A stretch of 64,000 nucleotides of DNA from Zhaonella formicivorans (GTDB lineage Bacteria; Bacillota; DUOV01; Zhaonellaceae), in contig NZ_CP085524.1 of assembly GCF_004353525.1 (NCBI RefSeq), positions 434,001-498,000 on the forward strand. Reading direction: 5' to 3'. Below are positions 1-8,188 of the stretch, piece by piece. The translations under genes were made by a program, and so were the position numbers. How positions within the stretch are numbered: position 1 is the first letter of the stretch; each line of letters begins with the position of its first letter. The notes beneath the pieces are model-generated. The model ran no database searches and was not told the origin of the DNA. It saw only the letters and a list, made by a program, of their open reading frames with translations.

Positions 1-1
1 G

Positions 2-595
2 GTATCCACTAATCTCCTCAATTTTCCTATGTATGAGGAAAAGTTGGCGGAAGCAATGCAAAACAGCAAGTTAAATGAAGCTGTTGTAACCGGCGAGGGT
101 TGTATTTATGGCAAGAAGGTTATAATCTGTGTCATGGACAGCAATTTTATGATGGGCAGTATGGGCACAGTGGTGGGAGAAAAAATTTCACAAGCTGTCG
201 AGCGTGCCATAGAACTGCGCATACCTTTGATCATTTTTACCGCCTCCGGTGGAGCCAGGATGCAGGAAGGAATTTTGTCTTTGATGCAGATGGCTAAAAC
301 CTCAGCTTTGATTAAAAAAATGGACCGGGAAAAGTTGCTGTATATCGCCGTACTTACTGACCCCACAACGGGGGGAGTTACGGCCAGTTTTGCTTCCCTG
401 GGTGATATTATTATTGCTGAGCCCAATGCTTTGATCGGTTTTACGGGTCCCCGGGTAATTGAACAGACTATTGGGCAAAAGCTGCCGGAAGGGTTTCAAA
501 AGTCTGAATTCCTTTTGGAAAAGGGATTTATTGATCTGATTGTACACAGAAAAGAGTTGAAATCCAAATTGGCAGAACTTATAGCGATGCATTAA
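2..595 (+). CDS. accD: Acetyl-CoA carboxylase carboxyltransferase subunit beta, 5'-truncated by window edge
   Basis: This is the beta half of the carboxyltransferase that moves the carboxyl group from biotin to acetyl-CoA in the first step of fatty acid synthesis. The reading frame is open to the window edge, so the ATG at 29 is internal; the bases before it encode an N-F-P stretch typical of the region just before Y-x-E-K in AccD. About 197 codons are present against roughly 285 normally, so the N-terminal zinc ribbon lies outside the window. Visible core motifs are the crotonase-fold oxyanion segment (SGGARMQEG), PTTGGVTAS and the [11 protein letters not shown] segment. It ends 15 bases before accA, whose ribosome site follows directly, so the two are one transcription unit. 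Confidence 0.95.
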   Translation, partial: VSTNLLNFPMYEEKLAEAMQNSKLNEAVVTGEGCIYGKKVIICVMDSNFMMGSMGTVVGEKISQAVERAIELRIPLIIFTASGGARMQEGILSLMQMAKTSALIKKMDREKLLYIAVLTDPTTGGVTASFASLGDIIIAEPNALIGFTGPRVIEQTIGQKLPEGFQKSEFLLEKGFIDLIVHRKELKSKLAELIAMH

Positions 596-610
596 GGAAG
601 GCGGCGAAAG

Positions 611-1549
611 ATGTTACCTTTTGAACAGGAACTGGAAGCGTTACTGGCTAAAATAAAAGACCTGGAGGATTTTTCTGCCAAATATAACATCGACTTGGAA
701 CAGGAAATCAGTGCTTTAAAAGCCAAGGAGCAGGAAATTCGCAGGAAAATATACAGTGATCTCAGTCCTTATGAGCGGGTCCAGCTGGCACGGATGAGCG
801 AACGTCCTAATGCAATGGATTATATTAAACATATCTTTACAAACTTTATTGAGCTTCATGGAGACAGGGCTTTCCGGGATGACCTCAGCATAGTGGGAGG
901 CTTAGCCCGTTTGGAAGGTCTGCCTGTGACCGTGATTGGACATCGCAAAGGCAGAGATACCAAGGACAATTTGAAATTTAATTTCGGAATGCCCCATCCG
1001 GAAGGTTACCGCAAAGCATTGCGCCTGATGAAGCAGGCGGAGAAATTTAAACGTCCCATAATTACTTTCATTGATACTCCGGGCGCTTATCCCGGCATAG
1101 GCGCTGAAGAGCGGGGTCAAGGAGAAGCTATAGCTCGCAATCTGGCAGAGATTTCCGCTTTAGAGGTGCCCATAATCGCTGTGCTAATTGGAGAGGGTGG
1201 CAGCGGTGGAGCCTTGGCATTGCAGGTTTCTGACAGGTTTATCATGCTTGAGAACGCAGTGTTCAGCGTAATTACCGCAGAGGGGTGTGCCAGTATTTTA
1301 TTTAAAGATGCCGGAAGGGCTAAAGAGGCTGCTGAAGCATTGAAGCTTACAGCCAAAGACCTGGTTGGTTTTGGTATAGCTGATGAAGTTGTACCAGAGC
1401 CTCCGGGCGGAGCCCATTACGACCCGGAAACCACTATACAAAGGGTTAAAGCTACTATCCTCAAACACCTGGGAGAGATAGTCAATTTACCAACGGAGCA
1501 GCTTTTACAGGAAAGGTTTAATAGATATCGCAGGATTGGTGCTATATAA
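611..1549 (+). CDS. accA: Acetyl-CoA carboxylase carboxyltransferase subunit alpha
   Basis: Partner of AccD in the A2B2 carboxyltransferase that makes malonyl-CoA in the cytosol. The 312-residue length is normal for AccA. The N-terminal helical part (about 1-90) contains the SPYERVQLARMSERP segment; the crotonase-like domain carries the biotin-carboxyl site GEGGSGGALAL and the conserved AEGCASILFKD stretch near residue 230. The ATG at 611 has the ribosome site AAGGAAGGCGG just upstream. A strong terminator follows within 10 bases, closing the accDA unit. Confidence 0.97.
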   Translation: MLPFEQELEALLAKIKDLEDFSAKYNIDLEQEISALKAKEQEIRRKIYSDLSPYERVQLARMSERPNAMDYIKHIFTNFIELHGDRAFRDDLSIVGGLARLEGLPVTVIGHRKGRDTKDNLKFNFGMPHPEGYRKALRLMKQAEKFKRPIITFIDTPGAYPGIGAEERGQGEAIARNLAEISALEVPIIAVLIGEGGSGGALALQVSDRFIMLENAVFSVITAEGCASILFKDAGRAKEAAEALKLTAKDLVGFGIADEVVPEPPGGAHYDPETTIQRVKATILKHLGEIVNLPTEQLLQERFNRYRRIGAI

Positions 1550-1557
1550 ACTATATA

Positions 1558-1605
1558 AAAAAGCAAATTACCGGCTGGATTGGACAGCCGGTAATTTGCT
1601 TTTTA
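1558..1605 (+). terminator. Rho-independent terminator of accDA
   Basis: A 20-bp perfect stem (1558-1577 with 1585-1604) and 7-base loop ends in a T-run, directly after the accA stop. Confidence 0.93.
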
Positions 1606-1687
1606 GTGCAATTAAAGCGCTGAAAAGAATAGCAAAAAAACAATGGTGAGAAGCTAAGCAATAACTTTATGCAATTGAGGTGGTTTC

Positions 1688-2587
1688 GTGCCATACGTCA
1701 TAAAAATTCTGCTTGTTTTGCTTATTACCATTGCTGCAATGCGCTTGATGGGCAAGTCGACAATTGTGCAATTGACACCATATGATCTGGTATCCATCAT
1801 TATTGTCGGAACCATAGTGGCTGAACCACTGGTTACTACCGATTTTATTAAAGCGGTCTACGGTACGGCAGTGGTTGTGGGCCTCCACATCTTGTTTTCG
1901 AAATTAACCTTAAATCAGGCAGCTAACAAGTTTTTTCTGGGAGAGCCGACTATTCTGATCAAGCATGGCAAGATAGACGCCAAGAAGCTGGAAAAGTCTC
2001 ACATTTCATTGATGCAGCTTCTGGCATCTATCCGCAGTGCAGGGTATCCTGATCTGGCAGATGTAGATTACGCTATCTTGGAGCCTATAGGTGCTATTAG
2101 CGTTATACCTAAGCAGGAAGCTAGTCCCGTAACAATTAAAGATCTACAAATCCCTGTAACTTACGAAGGTTTGCCTATAGCCCTTGTGATTGATACAAAG
2201 ATACAAAGAAATAACTTGCAACTGGTGCATAAGGATGAGCAATGGCTTAAGACCATATTATCTGACCACGGTATTACTGACCTGCAGAAAGTGATGTATG
2301 CTTCCATCCGTAAAGATGGTCGTGAGCTTTTCATAGCTGGCAGGGACGGGTGGAATAAATTAATTCCTTTAAGCAAAGATGAGGAAAAGGAAGCGGAAAA
2401 GAAAAAGGAACAGCAGTTGCAAATCTCCTTGATCACCAAGGGTCGCTTCCAATCTGAAGGCCTAAGCTTAAGCGGTTTATCGCAGGAAAAGATCTTGGCG
2501 TTTTTGAAAGAACAAGGAGTTGAACGCACAAGCCAAGTTGAAGAATTAAAGTTGCAGCTGAGTTGGCAGTTTCAACAGGATAAATAG
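1688..2587 (+). CDS. DUF421 (YetF/YrbG-type) membrane protein
   Basis: A membrane protein of the DUF421 family; its biochemical role is not established. The N-terminal 90 residues hold about three membrane segments with the family hallmark RLMGKSTIVQLTPYDLV (close to the usual R-x-M-G-K-R-Q-I-G-Q-L-T-P). They are followed by a soluble domain (about 95-220) with duplicated YetF-like strands. The last 70 residues are a charged helical tail rich in Glu, Lys and Gln that extends past the usual domain end. The start is GTG at 1688 behind GAGGTGG at 1678. It stands alone between the acc terminator and the pst operon. Confidence 0.85.
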   Translation: MPYVIKILLVLLITIAAMRLMGKSTIVQLTPYDLVSIIIVGTIVAEPLVTTDFIKAVYGTAVVVGLHILFSKLTLNQAANKFFLGEPTILIKHGKIDAKKLEKSHISLMQLLASIRSAGYPDLADVDYAILEPIGAISVIPKQEASPVTIKDLQIPVTYEGLPIALVIDTKIQRNNLQLVHKDEQWLKTILSDHGITDLQKVMYASIRKDGRELFIAGRDGWNKLIPLSKDEEKEAEKKKEQQLQISLITKGRFQSEGLSLSGLSQEKILAFLKEQGVERTSQVEELKLQLSWQFQQDK

Positions 2588-2690
2588 CTGGCAAAACTAA
2601 TTTCCCCATAAGGGCGGCTGGAAGTCGGCATAAACTGTTATTTAAAGGCAAATCTTAAATTTGAAAAATAATTAAAGCAAGATTCAAAAA

Positions 2691-2744
2691 TTAATACAAT
2701 CTTAACACAACAACAATCTGGGCTTAACAACAGCAAAATATAAT
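2691..2744 (+). promoter_or_regulatory. Candidate Pho box array and -10 of the pst operon
   Basis: Hexamers resembling the PhoP recognition unit TTAACA lie at 11-bp spacing: TTAATA at 2691, TTAACA at 2702, a degenerate ACAATC at 2713 and TTAACA at 2724. A perfect TATAAT lies at 2739-2744. In Bacillus, PhoP dimers bind such 11-bp repeats upstream of the -10 of pst. PhoP control here is inferred from this spacing and from the downstream genes. Confidence 0.65.
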
Positions 2745-2776
2745 TAAAGCGAAAGATAATTTGAGGAGGTTTTACT

Positions 2777-3622
2777 GTGTCAAGACGTACAACTTTTAAA
2801 GCAATAGTTTTCCTAACAGCTCTGGTACTTATGCTTGGTTTATTGGTTGGATGCGGCAAAGCCAAGTCAGACTCACAAGGGGATGGTCTTAGCGGTTCCA
2901 TTAACATTGCCGGATCCACTTCCGTACAGCCTCTTTCCGATGAGCTGGCGCAGGCTTTTATGGATGAAAATCCTGATGTAAAAATTAACGTTGTGGGCGG
3001 CGGTTCCAGCGCCGGGATTAAAGCAGCTCAGGAAGGAACAGCAGACATAGGCGCTTCATCCCGTGAACTTGAAGAAGGGGAAAAAAATGTTAAAATATTT
3101 GAAATAGCTAAAGACGGGATTGCGGTGGTTGTAAACCCTGCAAATGAATTGGATAACTTAACTTTGGATCAGGTAGCCAAGATCTTTTTAGGTGAAATCA
3201 ACAATTGGAGTCAAGTAGGAGGGAAGGATGCCCCGATTACTGTGGTGACCCGGGAAGATGGTTCCGGTACCAGGGGCGCATTTGAGGAAATTGTTTTAGG
3301 AAAAGATAAACAAATCTTTTCCGGGGCGGCAATCCAGAATTCAACAGGAGCTGTCAGAACCGCAGTAGCCAGCGATCCAAATTCCATAGGCTATGTTTCT
3401 ATTGGGGCATTGAGTGAGGATGTTAAGCCAATTATGATTGACGGGGTAGAGGCTACTGAAGAAAACGTATTGGCCGGAAAATATAAAATAAGCCGCCCGT
3501 TCCTTTACCTGACGAAAGAAGAGCCTACCGGGGTGGTTAAAGCTTTTATCGACTGGGTATTAAGTGACGAAGGACAAGCGATCGTCGGTGAAGAATATAT
3601 TCCTGTAAAACATGTAAAATAA
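2777..3622 (+). CDS. pstS: Phosphate ABC transporter substrate-binding lipoprotein
   Basis: Extracellular phosphate-binding component of the high-affinity Pst importer. The N-terminus has a basic start, a hydrophobic core and the lipobox LLVGC (Cys about residue 26), so it should be a membrane-anchored lipoprotein. The mature part shows the phosphate-site segments AGSTSVQPL, GGGSSAGIKA, IGASSREL and REDGSGTRGAF typical of PstS. The GTG start at 2777 has GAGGAGGT at the right distance. It is the first gene of pstSCAB-phoU, separated from pstC by a stem-loop that could keep its message level above that of the permease genes. Confidence 0.96.
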   Translation: MSRRTTFKAIVFLTALVLMLGLLVGCGKAKSDSQGDGLSGSINIAGSTSVQPLSDELAQAFMDENPDVKINVVGGGSSAGIKAAQEGTADIGASSRELEEGEKNVKIFEIAKDGIAVVVNPANELDNLTLDQVAKIFLGEINNWSQVGGKDAPITVVTREDGSGTRGAFEEIVLGKDKQIFSGAAIQNSTGAVRTAVASDPNSIGYVSIGALSEDVKPIMIDGVEATEENVLAGKYKISRPFLYLTKEEPTGVVKAFIDWVLSDEGQAIVGEEYIPVKHVK

Positions 3623-3631
3623 GTCTTTAAG

Positions 3632-3658
3632 GAAAGAGGGTGGAGTCCGCCCTCTTTC
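3632..3658 (+). other. Intercistronic stem-loop between pstS and pstC
   Basis: A perfect 9-bp stem (3632-3640 with 3650-3658) with a 9-base loop, lacking a T-run. It probably stabilises the upstream pstS message or partly attenuates transcription rather than terminating it. Confidence 0.6.
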
Positions 3659-3697
3659 ACCCTGTTCTGTTTAGGCTTTTTTAGAGGAGGACACCGG

Positions 3698-4594
3698 ATG
3701 CATTATAAAGCAAAAGAGAAGGCTTACGAACAAATTTTATTTCTCAATGCCATAATTGCGGTCATTGTTATCCTGTTGATCGGTGTTTTTGTTTTTAAAG
3801 AAGGTTTTCCTGTATTGCAAAAGGTAGGTTTTTGGCAGTTTATTACCGGCAGGGAGTGGTTGGGAACCCAAGGGGTGTTTGGAGTTTTACCCATGATTGT
3901 CGGTACTGTAGTGGTAACTGTCGGCTCTTTGATTTTAGGGGTACCCACTGGGTTAGCCACAGCTCTTTTCCTGGCAGAAGTAGCTCCTCCCAAAGTTGCG
4001 AAAATGATTAGACCTGCCATCGAACTTTTGGCTGGCATACCTTCCGTAATTTATGGTTTATTCGGCCTGACTATTGTAGTCCCTTTTATCCGGAAGTTGG
4101 CCGCTCTTTACTACCGAGGCAATCTTAACCCTGATGTGCAATCGGGCTTTAGCGTCTTGGCAGCTTCTATTATTCTGGCAATCATGATTTTGCCTACTAT
4201 AATCAATATAGCCGAAGACGCTATTCGGGCTGTGCCAAGAGAGTACAAGGAAGGAAGTTTGGCCTTGGGGGCAACTCACTGGCAGACTATCAGCCGGGTC
4301 ATTGTACCTGCTGCCCGCTCCGGTATAGTTGCCGGAATTGTGCTGGGTATGGGACGGGCTGTGGGCGAAACCATGGCAGTAATCATGGTTGCAGGCAACA
4401 GCGCCGTTATTCCCGCTACCATCTTTTCCAAAGTGCGCACCCTGACCGGCAACATCGCTATAGAAATGAGTTATTCACAAGGGCTGCATACTAACGCCTT
4501 GTTCGCCACCGGCATCATTTTGTTCATTTTTATTATGATAATCAATTTAATGGCCAGTTTTATTGTCCGCAGAGGGGTGAATGCCAATGATTAG
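3698..4594 (+). CDS. pstC: Phosphate ABC transporter permease PstC
   Basis: One of two membrane subunits of the Pst phosphate importer. The 298 residues form about six membrane helices, with an N-terminal helix at about 15-38. The cytoplasmic EAA-type loop reads REYKEGSLALGATHWQTI, where the ATPase PstB docks, and the conserved GIPSVIYGLFGL segment lies near residue 115. The ATG at 3698 sits behind GAGGAGG. Its last 14 bases overlap the start of pstA, consistent with translational coupling. Confidence 0.96.
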   Translation: MHYKAKEKAYEQILFLNAIIAVIVILLIGVFVFKEGFPVLQKVGFWQFITGREWLGTQGVFGVLPMIVGTVVVTVGSLILGVPTGLATALFLAEVAPPKVAKMIRPAIELLAGIPSVIYGLFGLTIVVPFIRKLAALYYRGNLNPDVQSGFSVLAASIILAIMILPTIINIAEDAIRAVPREYKEGSLALGATHWQTISRVIVPAARSGIVAGIVLGMGRAVGETMAVIMVAGNSAVIPATIFSKVRTLTGNIAIEMSYSQGLHTNALFATGIILFIFIMIINLMASFIVRRGVNAND

Positions 4595-5429
4595 CCCTAA
4601 ACTTGCCGAAAAAATTGCCAAAACACTGCTGTGGGTTGCCGCTATTTTTACCGTGCTGGCTTTAATTCTGATCATTGGCTATGTTTTTTACAAAGGAGTA
4701 GGTAAGCTAAATTTAGAATTCTTGCTGGATTCACCTAAAAGGATGGGCCGCAAGGGTGGAATCTTTCCTACAATTGTGGGCACTATTTATTTTATTGTGG
4801 TTACGCTGGCTATAGCAACTCCAATTGGTGTGGGAGCCGCTATTTACTTGAATGAATATACCCGTGATAATGCTGTGACCAGGTTGATTAGGTTCGGTAC
4901 TGAGGCTTTGGCCGGAGTTCCCTCCATAGTGTTCGGTTTATTTGGCTACGCTTTTTTTGCTGTTTTATTGAAGCCTTTTACCGGTGGGTGGTCTATTTTA
5001 TCGGGTTCGCTGACTGCTGCCACCATGATCCTACCAACTTTAATCAGGACGTCGGAAGAAGCTTTAAAAACTGTACCAAGGTCTTACCGCGAAGGCAGTT
5101 TGGCTTTGGGGGCAACTAAGTGGCAGACTATCACCAGGGTTATTTTGCCCAGCGCCATTCCGGGTATTATTACCGGTGTGATTTTAGGGGTGGGCAGGGC
5201 CATCGGTGAAACCGCTGCGTTGTTATTAACTTTGGGGGGGTCACTGCGTTTGCCTACAACTATTTTCGATCCGGCCCGGACATTATCCATGCATTTATAT
5301 TTAGTTGCCATGGAGGTTGGAGCCTTTGACATGGCTTTTGGCACCGCAGCTATTTTAATTATGATAATTTTAGGCATAAATTTTACAGCAACTTGGCTGA
5401 TGAACCGTTTCATTGCCAAACTCTCATAG
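4581..5429 (+). CDS. pstA: Phosphate ABC transporter permease PstA
   Basis: Second membrane subunit of the Pst importer, pairing with PstC. The 282-residue protein shows six hydrophobic helices, the GVPSIVFGLFGYAFF segment and an EAA loop REGSLALGATKWQTI nearly identical to that of PstC. The ATG at 4581 lies inside the pstC 3' end behind AGAGGGGTG. An in-frame ATG two codons later could also serve. Confidence 0.96.
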   Translation: MPMISPKLAEKIAKTLLWVAAIFTVLALILIIGYVFYKGVGKLNLEFLLDSPKRMGRKGGIFPTIVGTIYFIVVTLAIATPIGVGAAIYLNEYTRDNAVTRLIRFGTEALAGVPSIVFGLFGYAFFAVLLKPFTGGWSILSGSLTAATMILPTLIRTSEEALKTVPRSYREGSLALGATKWQTITRVILPSAIPGIITGVILGVGRAIGETAALLLTLGGSLRLPTTIFDPARTLSMHLYLVAMEVGAFDMAFGTAAILIMIILGINFTATWLMNRFIAKLS

Positions 5430-5441
5430 GGGGAAGAAAAA

Positions 5442-6203
5442 ATGCCTGGCGATAGTAAAGTTACTACGGAAAATTTAAATTTATACTACGGGGAGTTTCA
5501 AGCTCTTAAGAATATATCTGTAGATATCAAAAAGAATGCCATTACGGCTTTAATCGGGCCTTCGGGCTGTGGTAAATCTACATTTTTAAGGACCTTAAAC
5601 CGGATGAACGATTTAATTCCAAACGTTCAGATCACCGGTAAGATCCTGTTGGATGGCGAAGACATTTACAGCGATGCCATGGACGTAGTAAGCTTAAGGA
5701 AAAAAGTGGGCATGGTGTTTCAAAGGCCAAACCCTTTTCCTATGTCAGTGTACGATAATGTTGCCTATGGTCCCAGGGTGCATGGGATCAAAGCCAAGTG
5801 GCAATTAGATGAGATTGTGGAAAAAAGCCTTAAAAACGCCGCCTTATGGGAAGAAGTGCGGGACAGGCTGCATAAGTCGGCTTTGGGCTTATCGGGAGGG
5901 CAGCAGCAGCGTCTCTGCATTGCCAGGCTGCTGGCTGTGGAACCGGAAGTTCTTTTGATGGATGAACCTACTTCCGCCCTGGATCCCATTTCCACCTTGA
6001 AGGTTGAAGAATTGATCCAGATGCTCAAGGAAAAATACACGATAATTATTGTAACCCATAACATGCAACAAGCGGCCAGGGTATCTGACGCTACTGCCTT
6101 CTTTTTAAACGGTGAAGTGGTGGAGTACGACGATACGGAGCTGATTTTCACCAAACCACGAGACCAGAGGACAGAGGATTATGTTACCGGAAGATTTGGT
6201 TAA
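5442..6203 (+). CDS. pstB: Phosphate ABC transporter ATP-binding protein
   Basis: ATPase that drives phosphate import through PstCA. Walker A reads GPSGCGKST (about residue 38), the Q-loop lies in [18 protein letters not shown], the signature is LSGGQQQR, Walker B is [13 protein letters not shown] and the switch histidine is in VTHNMQQ. The 253-residue length is normal. It starts 12 bases after pstA with the ribosome site AGGGGGAAG. Confidence 0.98.
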   Translation: MPGDSKVTTENLNLYYGEFQALKNISVDIKKNAITALIGPSGCGKSTFLRTLNRMNDLIPNVQITGKILLDGEDIYSDAMDVVSLRKKVGMVFQRPNPFPMSVYDNVAYGPRVHGIKAKWQLDEIVEKSLKNAALWEEVRDRLHKSALGLSGGQQQRLCIARLLAVEPEVLLMDEPTSALDPISTLKVEELIQMLKEKYTIIIVTHNMQQAARVSDATAFFLNGEVVEYDDTELIFTKPRDQRTEDYVTGRFG

Positions 6204-6230
6204 GAAGAATTTGCTAGGGGGGCAAATAAA

Positions 6231-6893
6231 TTGCATTCCAACAGAACTTCTTTTGAAAACGCGCTTGCTGAGCTGCAGCAAGACATTTTACGTATGGGCA
6301 GCCTGGTGGAAGAAGCCATTAAAAATGCTATACTTGCCTTAACAAAACAGGATGTGACTTTAGCTGAACAGGTTAAGGCCAAGGACGATTTAATCGATCA
6401 ACTGGAACTGGAAATTGAAGCTAAATGCATGCGCCTAATTGCCACCCAGCAGCCCATGGCCAAGGATCTGCGGCGTATCGGTGTAGGATTTAAAATTATT
6501 GTGGATTTGGAAAGAATGGCTGATTACGCCTCTGATATAGCTGATATCACTACCGTTATTGCCGGGGAACCCTTGATCAAGCCACTGGTCGACATACCCA
6601 AGATGGCTGAGTTAACCCAGCTCATGGTGAAAGATGCGTTGGATGCCTATGTAAAAGAAGATGTGGAACTGGCTGCCAAGATGTGTGCAGATGACGATGA
6701 GGTGGACCGTCTGCATAAAAGGGTGTTCGATGACGTGCTGGCTTTAATGACTAAAGATGCAAAAAACATTAAGCAGGGAACTTATTTATTGTTTATCAGC
6801 CGCTATTTGGAGCGAATTGCAGACCATGCCACTAATCTTGGCGAAGGCGTAATATATTTGGTAACAGGGGAAAGAAAATCTTTAAATAATTAA
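6231..6893 (+). CDS. phoU: Phosphate transport regulator PhoU
   Basis: Cytoplasmic regulator that links Pst transport activity to the PhoR/PhoP two-component system and limits phosphate uptake. The 220 residues consist of two similar three-helix units. Each carries the acidic metal-binding motif: E-x-x-x-D around DLERMADYASDIAD in the first repeat and YLERIADHATNLGEG in the second. The start is TTG at 6231 behind AGGGGGGC. It lies in the normal last position of a pst operon, followed here by one extra gene. Confidence 0.95.
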   Translation: MHSNRTSFENALAELQQDILRMGSLVEEAIKNAILALTKQDVTLAEQVKAKDDLIDQLELEIEAKCMRLIATQQPMAKDLRRIGVGFKIIVDLERMADYASDIADITTVIAGEPLIKPLVDIPKMAELTQLMVKDALDAYVKEDVELAAKMCADDDEVDRLHKRVFDDVLALMTKDAKNIKQGTYLLFISRYLERIADHATNLGEGVIYLVTGERKSLNN

Positions 6894-6907
6894 GTGGTGG
6901 TGTTGAG

Positions 6908-7303
6908 ATGTATCTTTTTAGCGCCGGTTCCGGGAAATATGCTGTTACAGCTAAAGTGCATGTACTGGATGAAGGTGTCAGTGTGACACTTTACGGAGGT
7001 GAGCGCAGCCACATCGGTTCGGTGGCTATTGCCGTTCCACGCCTAAGTTTAGCCGATCCGGAAGTTTTAAGCGCCACTACTTCTGTTTACAATCTAGTAG
7101 GGCATAAGGATGATGAGGTAGCCAGACCTGCAGCGGAAAAGATTGCGAAAAACATCAACCAAGTGGTGGTTGTAACTGCCGGGATACATGTTGAGGACGC
7201 AACCAAAGAAGACATTGTGATACTTTTAAAGAATACAGAGGAATTGGTTGACGCAATAGTAGTGAAGCTGAAAAAAACTTTCCAAAGGGCAAAGAAGCTT
7301 TGA
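6908..7303 (+). CDS. Small conserved protein, LpdD-like fold suspected, in pst operon
   Basis: A 131-residue soluble protein starting 14 bases after phoU and before the operon terminator, so probably co-transcribed with pst. It lacks signal or membrane segments. The pattern resembles the LpdD-like domain (proposed prenylated-flavin chaperone family): a glycine-rich strand near residue 25-40 (LYGGERSHIGSVAIAVPR), an SLADPEVLSATTS segment, GHKDDEVARPAAE and VVVTAGIHVEDAT. The family assignment is from memory of sequence pattern and should be taken as tentative. No UbiD-type decarboxylase is present nearby. A phosphate-linked role is only suggested by position. Confidence 0.6.
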   Translation: MYLFSAGSGKYAVTAKVHVLDEGVSVTLYGGERSHIGSVAIAVPRLSLADPEVLSATTSVYNLVGHKDDEVARPAAEKIAKNINQVVVVTAGIHVEDATKEDIVILLKNTEELVDAIVVKLKKTFQRAKKL

Positions 7304-7360
7304 GGATCGTTTAAACGTGTAACAATCGTCTGGATATAACTAGTCTCAACCTGTAATTAT

Positions 7361-7385
7361 GAGCAGCTATGTGCTGCTCTTTTTA
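7361..7385 (+). terminator. Terminator of the pst operon
   Basis: GAGCAGC at 7361-7367 pairs with GCTGCTC at 7373-7379 around a 5-base loop, followed by TTTTTT. Confidence 0.9.
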
Positions 7386-7495
7386 AATAGCTTGTTTCGC
7401 CATAACTTCCGGTCTACTAACAGTTGAAACAGTTTGGTACAATATGCGTAAATGGTAAATTGATAAAGTCAAAAAACCGGAAATGGGTGAAGATC

Positions 7496-8188
7496 TTGGA
7501 GCTATTCTGGCAAGGTATAACACAAGCTTTACATTCCGAAGTATGGCAGGTAACGTCCCTTAGCCTGCAAATCAGCGGGGTTGCTACGTTGCTAAGTTTA
7601 CTATTAGGTCTGCCTTTAGGGATTACTTTGGCCCTTAAAAATTTTCCCGGACGGAAAATCATCATTAGCATTGTCAATACTGGCATGGGAATGCCGCCTG
7701 TGCTGATCGGGCTGGTAATAAGCCTGCTGCTTTGGAGATCAGGTCCTTTAGGTTATTTGCATCTGATGTATACCCCTTGGGCTATCATCATTGCACAGGC
7801 AGTCATTGCTTTTCCCCTCATCACAGCTTTGACGGTCACAGCCCTTCAACAGGTAAATCCCAAATTGCGGCTGCAGCTTCTTGCATTGGGGGCCTCCCCA
7901 TGGCAATTGGTGATGACACTGCTGCGGGAAGCCCGCCTGTCTCTTTTGGCTGCTGTGATCGCCGGTTTTGGTGCAGCCATTTCCGAAGTGGGGGCTGCCA
8001 TGATGGTTGGCGGCAATATCAAAGGACAGACCAGAGTTTTAACAACCACCATTGCCCTGGCAGTTTCCAGGGGTGATTTCAATTTGGCCCTGGTTTTGGG
8101 TTTTGTTCTTTTGGGGCTGGCGTTTGCTGTGACTTTCTTTTTGACTTCAGTGCAACAAAGGGGACACTCAGATGAATACCATTCTTAG
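7496..8188 (+). CDS. tupB: Tungstate/molybdate-type ABC transporter permease
   Basis: Membrane subunit of an oxyanion importer of the TupB type. It shows five to six hydrophobic segments, a GMGMPPVLIGLVISLLLWRSGPLG stretch region (near residues 60-85) characteristic of TupB/WtpB-like permeases, and an EAA loop around ALGASPWQLVMTLLREAR. The open frame reaches back to 7424, but nothing resembling a ribosome site lies there. The TTG at 7496 has GGGTGA six bases upstream and gives the usual L-E-L-F-W-Q-G beginning; GTG at 7487 is an alternative. Its 3' end overlaps the ATPase gene by 17 bases. Unusually, no substrate-binding (TupA) gene precedes it; only a terminator and 110 bases separate it from the pst operon. 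Confidence 0.8.
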   Translation: MELFWQGITQALHSEVWQVTSLSLQISGVATLLSLLLGLPLGITLALKNFPGRKIIISIVNTGMGMPPVLIGLVISLLLWRSGPLGYLHLMYTPWAIIIAQAVIAFPLITALTVTALQQVNPKLRLQLLALGASPWQLVMTLLREARLSLLAAVIAGFGAAISEVGAAMMVGGNIKGQTRVLTTTIALAVSRGDFNLALVLGFVLLGLAFAVTFFLTSVQQRGHSDEYHS

